DNA of 64,000 bases, taken from the NCBI GenBank assembly GCA_029204225.1, contig CM055102.1, forward strand, positions 7,032,994-7,096,993, in the 5' to 3' direction. How positions within the stretch are numbered: the first letter of the stretch is position 1; each line of letters opens with the position of its first letter. The translations under genes and the position numbers were made by a program. The notes beneath the pieces are model-generated. The model did no database searches and was not told the origin of the DNA. It was given only the letters and a program-made list of their open reading frames with translations. This stretch comes from Diphasiastrum complanatum. Its lineage: Eukaryota > Streptophyta > Lycopodiopsida > Lycopodiales > Lycopodiaceae. Positions 46,684 to 58,879 of this stretch are shown in pieces.

Positions 46684-46688
46684 TAAAG

Positions 46689-47331
46689 TGTTTGCTGGAA
46701 GATTTTTTCGTTATACACAAATTTAGTACTCCCTATTATCCCAGAGGGAATGGCCAAGCTGAATCTTCCAATAAGATTCTCTGCACCATTTTGACAAAGA
46801 CAGTTGAAACAAGTCGGTCTGATTGGGAACATAAACTGTATGCAGCATTATGGGCATTCAGAACCGCTTACAAAAATAGTACAAATCAGACACCTTTTCA
46901 ACTGATTTATAGTCAAGATGTTGTTATGCCAATTAAATTTTTAATCCCATCTTTACGCATAGCAGCAGCGGAATGATTAAATGATGATATGTCTTTACAA
47001 CTTCCGTCATGAAGCGTTGCACAAATTATGTGAAACCCGATTGATGGCAGTTCATGCCTTATCAGTAGAGAAAGCCCGCCGCAAGGCATGGCACGATCGT
47101 CGATTGCACAAAAAAGATCTGGGAGCAGGAGATCTTGCATTGATGTACAAAACCAAGCTGATCAAGGGTACGTTGAAGTTTACCGGTGAAGGCCCGTATA
47201 AAGTGAAGGAAATCCTGAACTATGGCGCAGTAATTCTTGAGCACTTGGATGGAAAACAATTTGATACTCCGGTAAATGGTAGCCGATTATGCAAGTTTTG
47301 GCAGCCTGCTCCGCCAGTTCAGCAAGCTTGA
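46689..47331 (+). pseudogene. Ty3/gypsy integrase, C-terminal part, after the copia insertion
   Basis: The frame resumes within the integrase core: FSTPYYPRGNGQAESSNK carries the catalytic glutamate, then WEHKLYAALWAFRTAYKNST and FQLIYSQDVVMPI. A stop at 46974 and a frame change lead into a C-terminal region at 46981-47331 with KARRKAWHDRRLHKKDL and GTLKFTGEGPYKVKEIL, and a stop at 47329. When the copia and one TAAAG copy are discounted, the second aspartate (SDWGTHF before 40525) and this glutamate are 35 residues apart, the exact retroviral-type D-35-E spacing. No chromodomain is evident. Confidence 0.9.
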
Positions 47332-48180
47332 TCTCAATATATTTTTTAATTTTATTTGTTTTTCAATTTTTTGTTTTCAGTATTTAATTTGCTGACTTTT
47401 TTGAAAAAAGACAGTTAAAAATAAAAGCAAAAAACAAAAAAAATAAAGAAAGACTGATGAGCAAAAGTCAGGAAGTCATCAGCATAAGAAAAAGAAAACA
47501 CAGTATCTTCTATGGACAATGACTTAGAAAATCACTGATTTGGGTATATTTGGCCAATACAGTATCAGAAACCTTCGTTGAGCTCTCAGACTATACATCC
47601 ACCCTTGATTTATCTAAATTGAGGTGGGCGAAAGTTCTTGACAAGAGAAAATTCAATTTTTGAGACAAGCGAATGTTCAGTGATATGCCATTTTGGGAAC
47701 CTTTGCCGAGCATCATAACCTCATTATGAACCTTCGCCGACCTGCTAGATCAACTTCAAATGTCAAAATTAGGTTGTCCATAGGTTTAGATTGTGAAAAA
47801 AATGCATTTATGACAGTACCTGAGCGAAGGTTCATCCTTCACCAGCCTTGAAAAACGTTCGCCTGATAGGTTCAGATCCCTAGAAACCTTCGCCGAGATT
47901 TTTATCGCCTATTTTTATAGTACTACACATGTCTAAGAATTTTTGTTCAGAACTGATCAGCCAAACTACTATTCAGTGTAATGGACCCACCAAATTCACC
48001 TATAAGTTGGCTAAATTCGATTCATTTCTCACTTGTGCTAGCAAAGCTCTTGCAAATTTTTCTTGCGACCAAAGCCTTCCAAATTTTTTGCATTGCCTTC
48101 TGATACACTTTCACGCGTTTATAATTTCTTTATACCGATATTTCCCAGTCTCTGCGCTATACTAGCCATCGTGATGTCCC
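47332..48180 (+). other. Spacer between gypsy pol and the downstream extra ORF
   Basis: An AT-rich tract after the pol stop, then a part with recurring AACCTTCGCCGA / GAAAGTTC-like motifs (47570-47910). No gene is supported. In gypsy elements of the Tat/Athila type a non-coding spacer separates pol from the extra ORF. Confidence 0.4.
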
Positions 48181-48196
48181 ATCTGCAACGGACATC

Positions 48197-50970
48197 ATGA
48201 TTCTTCCTAGCACAAGCATGGTCACTCAGTGGATGACCCTTGCGGAGCCTCTGCTCACTGCAATGGATATTCATGAAAGAGCCTTTTCGGGTTGCATCAA
48301 TATGGATTTCATCACTCTTGCCTTCAGTACGTGGAAGGAAGAGAAATCCAAATTCTATATCACTTTCCAGGGAGCCACACACAAAGTGTGCGTCACTAAC
48401 GCAGGACTTGCAGCTATAGGAATATCATCTGGTACGCAGGCCTCACCCAATCACAAGCACGCCAAACAGGCCATCAAGCCATTTATTGACCTCACCAACG
48501 ATCTGCACTAGACCAATGATGGCTACCTTTTGGAAGCCATCACTGAGCCTTCCATCCATGTAGTTGTCCAGCTATTGAATAATTTTCTGATGGTTGGCAA
48601 TCTCAGGAAAGACCGCATCACATCTCAAATCCTTCACAAGATAGTGGAGTCCCACACTAAGTTGGCCAAAGCCCCTCTTGAACCATATAATTGGTTCAAG
48701 ACTTTTTTGGTGAGCTCAAGCGAGCTATTAAGGCCAATACTAAGCAGCAGTTTGCTGCTGGCTCTTTATTGTCCCTCTTAGCCACTTCTCACTTAGAAAA
48801 CAGAATCCATGGCTTTTACCTGGATTCTGTGCTTTTGGTTTACGAAGAAACACCGGCAGAATCATCCCATCAAGCCTCAATCTCCCATAGTCGTCGTCGT
48901 CCACGTAGCGAGATCGTAATTCTTGACTCGCCCTTCGCGTCACGACGTTGCACTAGGCATACCTCGTCAGCTACGCTTCCACCCTTTGCTGTTGTTCGCA
49001 CTGAACTTCCCATCCCCCTAGCCTCTGATGCTTCCCTCGCCTCTGCTCCCATACAAGGATAGTCTGTGACCATTGGGCCTACCATTCCCATCACAGCTGC
49101 CTAGGCCACCTCACTCCCGCACACCGAAGCCATCTCACCCAACACACAGTTCTTTATGGATATGTTCGATGATTCCGACCCCCTTGGGGCCACCAAAATC
49201 TTTGAAATGCCCCAGAGCCTAGCGCACTTTGAACCCCAATCCCCTAGAAGAGGATTCGGACATATCCATGAATCTACTGTTGGTGTTGAAGATGCCAGCC
49301 GACAACCTCACACACAAGGTAGCCCAGCCACACTTCGGGTTGACACAGCTGTAAAATCACCAAAACAGTTCGATGCCACAATGCCTGAAGGGTTTGAAGA
49401 GGAGGATACTTTTGAAGAAGAAGAGACCATGGCACCTATTCCACGCCAACCAAGGACAGTACCATCGGGTCCTCCTGTTGTTGTCACTACCACGACTGTC
49501 GATTCGGGTGACGCTCTAGGGTTGGTTTCAAGCCTTGGGCAAGTGATCCAGTCTATGTTGGATAAGAAGAGAGAAATGGAACAGAGGATCTCTAATCTAG
49601 GATTCGAAAACACTCTGATCAACCAGAAAATCGTCTAGCTAGATTGAGAGTTGAAGATAGCCAAATAACATGAAGATAAGGCTGAAAACAAAAAGAAGTT
49701 GGCCCAGCAACAAGCTGATCACTTGGAAAATTACATCAGCTCCCTGCAAAACGCCCTGACAACCGCACAAGATCAGGTAGATAAGGCAATGCAAGATGCC
49801 AAGCAACAGGTGCAACTGATGAAGGGGCAATTATAGATGGCCAAACAAGATCACACACGGCTTCAAGGTGAATTGGATGCGACCACCCTTGAGCGTGATG
49901 CCTATTTGCAAACGCAAATACCCAATCATCCGGTCACACCGATGGAGATTGCGTATTTATTCAAAAAAGTGGAGACATACAAATTGGCCCTTCAGGGATT
50001 CCAAGGCCACTTTGATAGTCTCAAAGGAGCAGCTTCAACCGAGTTGCCGCAATTCTCCCCTTCGTGCCAAGAAGCTATACCAATGGATACAGGGATTGAT
50101 TCGAGCATGGACCAGGGGGGAGCTCCAGATATAGCAGATCAACTGCCAACCATACCGGCAGTACAAACGGGTCCATCCTCATCAAGGACAAGACCTCTAT
50201 TCAGAAGGCCCATCAGCATTGAGGACCAGATCCAGACCTTCTTAAAGCAACATCCGCATGAGTCCTCGCGTGGTGGATGGGTTCTGAAACTTAAGACCTC
50301 CGAGATCGAGGCCGACAAAGTGTTGGACAAAATACCTACACTGGGAGAGCAGCCAGCATGGAGAATCACGATTTTTGAGAAAACTCCGGAATCAATTAGG
50401 AGTTACATCGCCAGCCCTCGCCAGTTGCGGGTAGATCCCTATTACGTGCCAATGTCGCGAAGAAATAAATGGAAAGATTTGGGGTTGGCTATGGACAAAA
50501 TCACCATCCATACACCCAATTGGCCAATCATCCATCAGCTTTACAGCTGGACCATCTCAGTGGACTTCCACCGTGCTTTACAAGCATATCAGAAAGAGTA
50601 TGTCCACTCTTCAGATCCGACGGTGCGACAATTGGCCATGCTTGCTAAAGATCTAACTCTGTTGGCGTCAGTGGCAACCAAATGGAACGATTGCCTTCCT
50701 CCCCTGGCATTCGATCCAAATAAGCCGATGGCCTTAGAGCAAATCAAAGATCAGTTGTCGATTGCTTGTCTCTATTTTTGTGCGGCTATGATGGGAGGCT
50801 CTTGGGAATCCTGCTTCACCTCATGGACAACTTTCAAATGGATTGCCGGAGCCCACCGTTGTTTCCTGCCACACAATTTGGATTTCAATATTGCACGTCT
50901 CGACTTTATGGAGAAGGTGCAGTATCATTTAATTAAGATTCGGCGCGAACCCAATAAAAGTCCCCAATAA
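48197..50970 (+). pseudogene. Extra ORF downstream of gypsy pol (function unknown), interrupted
   Basis: A coding-like stretch of about 2.8 kb on the same strand as pol. It begins near 48197 (MVTQWMTLAEPLLTAMDIH, FSTWKEEKSKFYITFQGATH), has a TAG at 48509, changes frame at about 48710, then stays in one frame to the stop at 50968. On the way are TAG codons at 49060, 49102, 49636 and 49834. Predicted parts are a globular N-terminal domain, a proline/serine/threonine-rich middle, a coiled-coil-like stretch (49540-49900, Q/K/E rich) and a C-terminal domain at 50200-50970 (open 377-codon frame from 49837) with WRITIFEKTPESIRSYIAS and LASVATKWNDCLPPLAFDP. I recognise no known family and see no signal peptide or membrane anchor. 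Position fits the additional ORF of Tat/Athila-like gypsy elements. Confidence 0.6.
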
Positions 50971-51021
50971 CTGCATATTGCAGGTGTCGTGGGACCGCCA
51001 CCAGTTTTGGTGGGGAATACT

Positions 51022-51720
51022 GTTGGAGGGTTCGCGGATCCCAAGAAAACCCTAATCCTAGTTAATAAGTGAGAGGGATTTGGCACCCTGCGTGTGTAAG
51101 TCCAACCCGATGATCACATAGTTATTTGATTGATTAATTAAAAGTTAATAAATAACTTTAGGCCTTTTTGCGGGACTTTTAATGTCGTAGGGCCTAAATG
51201 TCAAGTTAGTGAATAAAGTTGGGTTTCCCTCCAATTTTGATGGTTCCCACACTTTTTTAAATTTGAATAAAAAGAGAGGCAAGACTGGACCAATAAGATT
51301 CAGAGGCCAAGTTCCTCTTCTCTACTATAAAAAGGGACCAACTCGAGTTGCTCTTGATGTTCATCCTCATTTCAATGAAGCAGATTGGTTCTCTTTAGAA
51401 ATGGATTGATGAATGTCCTTGCTCTTCCTCTCTTTTCCTCCATTTCTCATGCTTTCTTTGTATTTGCTAATTGTTGGATTTGATCATTATTGGGATTGCT
51501 ATTTCTTATGCTTTTTCTGAGAGAGAAAAGGAGAGAGAGAAGAGTAAGTTTCTATCATTGTTGTGGATTTAGGATTAATGGAAGTAGGGTTAACGGATGG
51601 TGTTAATGCTTAGTGTTAATGGATGTTAGTGTTAGATCATCCATTCATGTTGAAATCTGAACTATACTATCGCTCTCATGGGAACGAACCTCCGCGTGAC
51701 AACTAACTTCGTCTCTTTGA
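51022..51720 (+). repeat. Candidate 3' LTR of the gypsy element
   Basis: TGTTGGAGGGTTCGCGGATC follows a purine-rich GGTGGGGAATAC shortly after the extra ORF. A TATAAAAAG at about 51335 could be its TATA box. The end may lie near CCTCCGCGTGACAACTAAC (about 51710). No matching 5' copy was found in this window, so the boundaries are uncertain. Confidence 0.4.
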
Positions 51721-51799
51721 TACTAGATTGACTAGATCTTGGATTCAGGTTAGGCAAGGAAAGAAACCCACTATAGTGTGCTACATGTATATAGATACA

Positions 51800-52676
51800 T
51801 CTACGGAAATCTTGTAAGGGATGCTCTAAGAGATGGTGAAAGATCCTTTATGGAAATCATTCTCTATTGGAGTCTCAAAAGTTCCTTGTTTGTAGCTAAA
51901 TTTCTTAGAGACTTCTCAAATCTTTTATTCATCTATCAAGAGAGCTGTAAATAGATCAAGCTAAATTTGAGGAGGAGCGTGAAGAATTGTCAAAAATTGG
52001 CAAATCTAGCTTGATCAAAAACCATGTAGTATAATGTAAATTTTGTACCTAATTGGATTCCACACATGTGAGGCCAAAATGCCACATGGAAATCCACTCC
52101 TAATGTAGGCTAGGTCAAGTCCATAGGGTTGTTCATGTCATTTTGGTAGTGATTCCTAGTTTATAGGACCTAAATCCTAGATTTAAGGAGAAAAATTGAC
52201 CAACTAGCTATCTACCAAGCATGACTCTAGGAAATAGACTAGGGTTTCATTTTAGGGCAAAAAGGCTAAGTTAACTTCCTTATTACATGCTGGAAATCCA
52301 CCTAAATTCACAAAGGAAGTCGAATTTGCTATGTATTCCAAGCTCTCATGGTGAGAAGATAGAATATTTTTGGAGCTCATTGGCAATCTCAAGCTAGTTC
52401 ACTATGTACATTGATTTTTTGTGATCCAAATGAAACCAAATCAATTTCTACTTGTTTCTCAGGTTGAAGGCTGTACCACAACCTATACTACACACGTTTG
52501 GACTCATATTTGGGTCTTTGATATTGTTTATTGATTATCCATACTTGTTATGTGTCAAATTGCTAATCTAGATCGAGATTTATTGTCTAGTTTTTTGGTG
52601 CATTGTTAAGCAAGCACGTATTCTCTCTTGTGGATCTCTAAGATCCATTTTTGGTCCTCAAATTACTGTACTTTCA
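51800..52676 (+). repeat. Remnant of copia pol 3' end plus LTR, related to the young element
   Basis: At 51835-51890 GATGGTGAAAGATCCTTTATGG matches the DDERSFMDIT part of the young copia pol. A purine tract (TTTGAGGAGGAGCG) follows and then TGAAGAATTGTCAAAAATTG...TCTAGCTTGA, resembling the young LTR start. It probably ends near 52676 (CTTTCACA). So it is a diverged, deleted cousin of the element at 40.5-46.7 kb. Confidence 0.55.
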
Positions 52677-53399
52677 CATGTAGGACTTCACCTGAAATTC
52701 TACATCGCGAGAAAAACAATGACCATAGTCTTTTGTCTGCTGCAAGTACTACAAGAGCCTCTTGGCAATTTTCTAGTGTGTAGGTCCTAGTAGGTCCTGG
52801 ATTAATGTTGAATTGGCTCAATATGAACATAACGTAAGCAATTTCCAACCATGTATTGTCTGCCAATTGCAAGTACATCAATGAACCAATAAGCCTTCTG
52901 TAAGGCTTTTGCAACATTGCTTTCCACTCTGCATCATCTCTGGGACAGTCTTCATTCGTCAGTGTTATGCCAGGTACCATCAAAGTGTTCACTCCCTTGC
53001 AATCTGTCATTTGAAAATCATCAATGATTTTCCTGATGTATCTTGATTTCTGTTAATTTGCAAGTCCATGTAGCATTTTGCTTCACCTAGGTTTGATATT
53101 TCAAAGTGCCTTGAAATATCTTCTTTCACCTATGCAATCAATGTGTCGCTCTTTAACAGAATCAGTGTGTCATCAATGTAGACACGAATGATAATAATTT
53201 CACCATCTATGACTTTCACATAGACGTTGTAGTTAGCCATTAAAGGTTGGAAGCCTAAGGATCTGAGTGCATGGTCCTTCTTCTTGTACCATTGCCTTGC
53301 AAATTGTTCTAGTTCATAGATGCTCTTGTGCATCATGTTCAGGTGAGATATCCTTGTTATTGGTTCGATTAATGCTATTATATTAAATTTTATGTGCAT
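52663..53399 (-). pseudogene. Copia reverse transcriptase/RNase H fragment
   Basis: Minus-strand frames read MHKSIYELEQFARQWYKKKD, then VYIDDTLIL (the YxDD active site, about 53185-53160), and further left KPYRRLIGSLMYLQLADNTW. These are the RT and pre-RNase H motifs of a copia, with stops and a frame change between them near 53010-53130. Gag, protease and integrase are absent. Confidence 0.8.
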
Positions 53400-53465
53400 C
53401 TACAAATATTCTTTCACTTCGAATTCAAACATCGGACCCTAGATTAAGTTGGTTGTTTTATTTCG

Positions 53466-54560
53466 ATGCAGGGCTCCAAACTAGTGGCTACAATGCAGGC
53501 CCCGTTTGTGGTGAGTATTTGCAAGCACGTCACTCACAACAAGGGCCACACTAGATACCTTCCACCCGATCACCCTATGCGTGATGGGCTAATTGGTCAG
53601 CATCCTCATTCCATGAAGGGACAATACATATTTGGGCCAATTAATGGTACATGTCATTTATTTATTTTATGATTACTCTCTTTATATTTCTTCTAACAAT
53701 ATATAATTTGCATTAAATGTGTGTGCTTGTTTGTTAATATTGTAGGCTATAGTGATTGGCTTTAGATTTGGAGATCCACTCAAGATCTAGGGCGACTCCC
53801 TCCCGGCATGAAGAGGTTATCAATATTTCATGAACTCCCATATTGGGGGGAATTGTTGATAAATCATCTTTTGGACTCGATTGGGAGCACGATTTGGGAG
53901 CACTTGACCCGGTCAAAAGATAAAAAAGACGCACGAGATGACTTAAAGGAAGTGGAAAAGATGGCCGATTTATGGCCACAAACAGTGGGGACTTCGATTG
54001 TCCTACCAAAGGCTCCACGGATCTTCTCGAGGAGAGAAGAGATGATTGTAAAGAGGGCAATAGCCTCATTTCAAACTCCAACAGGACACATGCAATGCCT
54101 AAAGGGTGCCTTCACAAGAGACAACAAGCTAAGTGGACTAAAGTCTCATGACTGACATAAATTTTTACAGGTTGGCATGACATGTTTTTTGACTTTGCTT
54201 CCACCTCAACATTGTCAATTACATTTTATAACATGTCTTGTGATCTCATGATGGTCTCATTGCACACATATGTATCTCAATGACCAAATTGTTTTTCTGC
54301 ATGCAGTTTGTGCTTCCCTTGGTGTTGAGAGCGTTTTTGACAGAGGAGCTAAGGAATGCAATCTAGAAAATCAGTGGTTTGGTGAGGTACGGTGAATGCG
54401 CATGCGATTCACATCATTTTTTCTTGATGAGGATCTTACTAACACGTATGTCATTGTTGTTTCTCTTTCTTATGAAGATACATTTCATCAAAGGAGATAC
54501 CGTTGGCATCCATTGAGGCAGCAAGACAAAGCTACATCAAGCAACTGATCAAGGTAGCTA
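53466..54560 (+). pseudogene. CACTA transposase fragment, central region
   Basis: Contains RYLPPDHPMRDG (53556), then KRLSIFHELPYWGELLINHL at 53811, STIWEHLTRSKDKKDARDDL and LPKAPRIFSRREEM. Next is KLSGLKSHD at 54125, all in TNP2 order, ending with SKEIPLASIEAARQSYIKQL at 54485-54550. The latter matches DNA at 9890-9950, so both derive from one family. Frame changes and stops make it non-functional. Confidence 0.8.
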
Positions 54561-54729
54561 ATGAGATCACTCTCGCTCATAGAGGAAAGACGGGATGACC
54601 CGTGACTATGGCCTGACCACTGACTAGGGGATCCATCATCTGATATAGTGGGTGCAACGAAATAAGATGGATAAATACTATAGACAACTAATTGGAGTCT
54701 CAAAAATAGTAAAAAAAAAAATCACCATG

Positions 54730-54848
<119 letters not shown>

Positions 54849-54899
54849 CTGTGGGCTAAAAAAAATAGAGTATTGTGAAACAGATGCCAAAACTTTTAT

Positions 54900-55540
54900 G
54901 TATACTGCCTCATAGCTGCAATGTCAATACCAACACATATGTATTGTCTGTTCATGACCATTTCAAGTTCAAACAACAATGATGATCCAAATTAAACCAC
55001 ATTGAGGAGTAGACATCAATAAGAGGCTCACTGGCCCCACAAGTGACTCGTATGTAAGGAGGGGGTGTCTCTTCTATGAAGAGACCAAAGAGGAACATGA
55101 TGTGTAGGCCCATGGCAGTCCTTTAACCTTGTAGTTTGTAGCATCAAAGAAAGAACGGACGCTGCTACTTCGAACTCAACACTTTAAAGTCGTTACATGT
55201 GGACACTTGTTTGAATCCAAATGAACCTCGTGCAACCTTTTAGGGTTATTGAGTTTGAAGTAGTAGACACACTTTTTTCATTTCGATGTGGTGAACCATG
55301 AGGTTCAAGAACGTCAACGGCCTGCACACCATATGTCTCTTTGGTGTCATCTTAGGCGAGACACCCAATCAGCACAGACAACTCGATCGCAGAGCCAGTT
55401 AGCCCCCTTTGCATCCTCAATGGATTCGTGTGATCACCAATATTGTTAGGGTTATGGTTTGTGGTTAATTATAGATGGAAAATTGATTTATATGTTGCTA
55501 TTGCCCTCTTAGCTTTAACTCAATACCTGTAATAGCTCAG
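54900..55540. other. No supported gene
   Basis: Unstructured sequence between a CT run and the tandem duplication; only short frames. Confidence 0.4.
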
Positions 55541-55549
55541 ACTATGATA

Positions 55550-56017
55550 TGGGAACCACGCACGCACACACACACATGAATAGATTAAGATCCTACAAAT
55601 TAGAGTAGCATGAACTAGCAAGCATGAAACATAATTCGAGATACTACGAATTAGGACACCATGAACTAGTAAGCACAAAACATAAATCAAGATACTACGA
55701 ATTAGGATAGCACGAACTGGTAATCATGAAACGTAAACAAATGGCATCACACATGTACATGCACATGCACACCCTACACCCTAAAACCTAATCACGCGTG
55801 AGGAGAAAAAAAGGAAAGACCATAGTAGAGTGCTAGCCTAAACTCCCGAACAGCACAATTATATCCTATTTCAGAATGTCACCACATGCTCCCTCCCTAC
55901 GGCGTTTGAACTCTCTTGTGGAACTTGTCATCCAACAAGAAACATTTGAACCACGTCTTTAACAGAAGAAAACAAGGGCTACACACCTTTCTATGATTGG
56001 GAGTGTTGGTTACCTTT

Positions 56018-56116
<99 letters not shown>

Positions 56117-56594
56117 TCTCTCACTCTCTATTTCTAAGCATGAAACATAACCAATACACAACACATAAATTCTGATCATGCAAATTAAAATAACATGAAT
56201 AAATTTGAGATACTACGAATTAGGGTAGCATGAACTAGTGAGCATGAAACATAATCAAGATACCACGAATTAGGGTAGCATACACTGGTAACCATGAAAC
56301 ATTAACAAATGGCATCACAACACACACGCACACACACACCCTAAACCCTAAAACCTAATCACACATGGGGAGAAAAAAAAAGAAAGATCATAGTAGAGTG
56401 CTAACCTAAACTCTCGGACTATACAGTTATATCTTATTCCAGAATGTCACCACATGCTCCTTCCCTATGGTGTTTGGGCTTTTTTGTGGAACTTGTCATC
56501 CAACAAGAAAAATTTGAACCACGTCTTAAACGGAAAAAACAAGGGCTACACACCCTCCTAGATTGGGAGTGTTGGTCACCTTTAAGTCTTTCAT

Positions 56595-56682
<88 letters not shown>

Positions 56683-56879
56683 TCCCTCACTCTTTATTTC
56701 TAAGCATGAAACATAACCAATACATAGGACATAAATTATGATCATGCAAATTAAAATAACATAAATAGATTGAGATACTACGAATTCGGACAACATGAAC
56801 TAGTGAGCATGAAACATAAATCAAGATACTACAAATTAGGGTAGCATGCACTGGTAATCATGAAACATAAACGAATGGC

Positions 56880-56918
<39 letters not shown>

Positions 56919-57084
56919 CCCTGAAACCTAATCACACACTAGGAGAAAAAAATGAAAGATCATAGTAGAGTGCTAACCTAAACTCCCGAACTATACGGTT
57001 ATATCCTATTCCAAAATGTCACCACATGCTCCCTCCCTATGGCATTTGGGCTTTCTTGTGGAACTTGTCGTCCAACAAGATGCA
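55550..57084. repeat. Tandem duplication, about 2.5 units of roughly 560 bp, each with CA and CT microsatellites
   Basis: Three consecutive blocks carry the same order: GATACTACGAATTAGG / GCATGAACTAGTGAGCATG, a CA-rich run, CATAGTAGAGTGCTAACCTAAACTC, TCACCACATGCTCC, GGAACTTGTC(A/G)TCCAACAAG, and a (CT)n run (56020-56112 and 56597-56679). A (CA)n run lies at 56880-56917. The third block breaks off at about 57080 inside the GTCCAACAAG segment, where a copia fragment starts. Confidence 0.85.
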
Positions 57085-57200
57085 CATTTTTCCGCATGTG
57101 TAGTAGCCTACAATATGAAGATCCATATTGTAGATGAAAAGACAACATTCCTACATGAAAATCTCAACGAAGAAGTCTACATGGACCAGCCACCAGGTTT
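57084..57200 (+). pseudogene. Short copia reverse transcriptase fragment
   Basis: KTTFLHENLNEEVYMDQPPG is the conserved RT motif around the FLNG-x-L-x-EEV(Y/F)M-x-QP-x-GF region of copia pol. Only about 35 codons remain, spliced directly onto the tandem duplication. Confidence 0.75.
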
Positions 57201-57235
57201 TACCTGTAACTCATTTGTTGACTATTTCCATATCT

Positions 57236-57466
57236 AGGATAGTCATGCATCATCCATATCAAGATCTCCTATATCACAAAATCTCTTTGTCTCAGTGGTC
57301 TTGATATATCGCTCACTTGAACTCCTTGCCATAGAATCTTTAGTTCATCTATCAAGGGAGCCATATACACGTCCATATTTTTTGCCTTGTATTTTTTCGG
57401 GATAAGAAGGGTGAGCATTAGGTGTCCCTTCTTTATTTTCTTCTGGTCGGGATCCTTGAACCACAA
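57236..57466 (-). pseudogene. CACTA transposase fragment
   Basis: The minus strand reads GHLMLTLLIPKKYKAKNMDV, then YMAPLIDELKILWQGV and DISRPLRQRDF, the same block as 2590-2530. It is a small stranded piece next to a copia fragment. Confidence 0.8.
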
Positions 57467-57479
57467 ATTCCGAATTTTT

Positions 57480-58310
57480 GGTATTGAAAATTTTTTGGGT
57501 TAGGGTAAATTTCAAAATTCTGGGTGAATTTTCAAAATATTTCTGGGAATAAAAAAAAGTTCCAAAAAAATCTGGTTTTAGGGTATCGAAAATTCCAGTC
57601 TTAGGGTATCAAAAAATTTTAGTTATCGAAAATTCCGCATTTTGGATATCGAAAATTTTGGACTTAGGGTATCAAAAATTTCTAGTTATCAAAAATTTCG
57701 AATAATGGGTATCGAAAATTTTAGGATAACGGTATAGAAAATTTTGGGTATCGAAAAATTCTCCAAGTCGATCTCGTATTGAAAACTTCTGATTTTTTAT
57801 ATTGAAAAATTTAGATCTAGGTATCGAAAAAATTTTATTTCGGGTATAGAAAAATTCTGAACTCTAGATATTGAAAATTTTTTGAAAATTTCTGGGAATC
57901 GAAAAGTTCTAAAAAAAAACTGGGTTTATGGTATCGAAAATTCCGGGCTTAGGGTATCAAAAATTTTGGGTATCGAAAAATTCTAGTTATCGAAAATTTT
58001 GAATTCTAGATATCAAAAATTCTGGGCTTAGAGTATCAAAAATTCCTAGTTATCGAAAATTCTGAATTCTGGGTATCGCAAATTCTAGGCTTAGGGTATT
58101 GAAAAATTCTCCGAGTCGATCCCGTATTGAAAACTTCTGATTTTTGGTATCAAAATATTCAGATCTAGATATCGAAAATTTTTTATTTCGAGTATCGAAA
58201 AATTCAGAACTCTGGATATTGAATTTTTTTTTAAAATTTCTAGGAATTGAAAAAGTTTCAAAAAAAATCTAGGTTTAGGGTATCGAAAATTCCAGACTTA
58301 GGGTTATTGG
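57480..58310. repeat. Degenerate satellite of GGTATCGAAAATTC-like units
   Basis: Dozens of short irregular units (GGGTATCGAAAATTC, TAGGGTATCAAAAATT, TAGTTATCGAAAATT). Higher-order copies are visible: a stretch with CTCCAAGTCGATCTCGTATTGAAAACTTCTGATTTTT at 57760 recurs at about 58110. AT-rich and non-coding. Confidence 0.85.
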
Positions 58311-58562
58311 AATATGTAATATATTGTTTATTTGGTACATACTAGGTTACTGACCTAAAAGTGATCGAAACCCTAATTTGGTGACCTAACTCTGAAATTG
58401 GTTGTCATCAATTTTGTATATCTTTTCATTCTTTGTTCTCTATTATCATAATGAGTAAAGTAGAGATTGTAACGGCAATGCTCTGTCTTGTGTATTCTCA
58501 TTGTCTAATTATGTTGTGATTGATGGCAGTAGGTGATAAGCATTAATCCACTATTTGTAATA
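58311..58562 (+). repeat. Candidate 5' LTR end of a copia relic
   Basis: A primer binding site follows at 58563, so an LTR must end just before it (ATTTGTAATA). Its left boundary may lie near 58305-58315, but no partner LTR is present in the window to confirm it. Confidence 0.45.
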
Positions 58563-58574
58563 TGGTATCAGAGC
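58563..58574 (+). other. Primer binding site of a copia relic
   Basis: TGGTATCAGAGC, identical to the site of the young copia element. Confidence 0.8.
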
Positions 58575-58879
58575 CATTGTTAATGGCTGCCATGTTTCAA
58601 TCCTTGTAGAAAAGAGAGGATGTGAATGCTTGTGTGCAGATGTGTGAATGCCAAATAATGCATTGTTAATGTATGGTATTTGCTTGTATGCATTGATCTG
58701 TGGATGTTTGAATCCCACAAACTTGCTACAAGAAAGCATTTCCCACAAACAGACGCTTTTCTCAAGCAGTCGGAGCAAGCAATCTGCAGAACAACCACCA
58801 TTTTCTACAACCCAACCTGGACTCAGATAGCTTTTGTAGATAGCTCGCTGGCTCACGGCAGTGCGAAGCTCCAATACAC

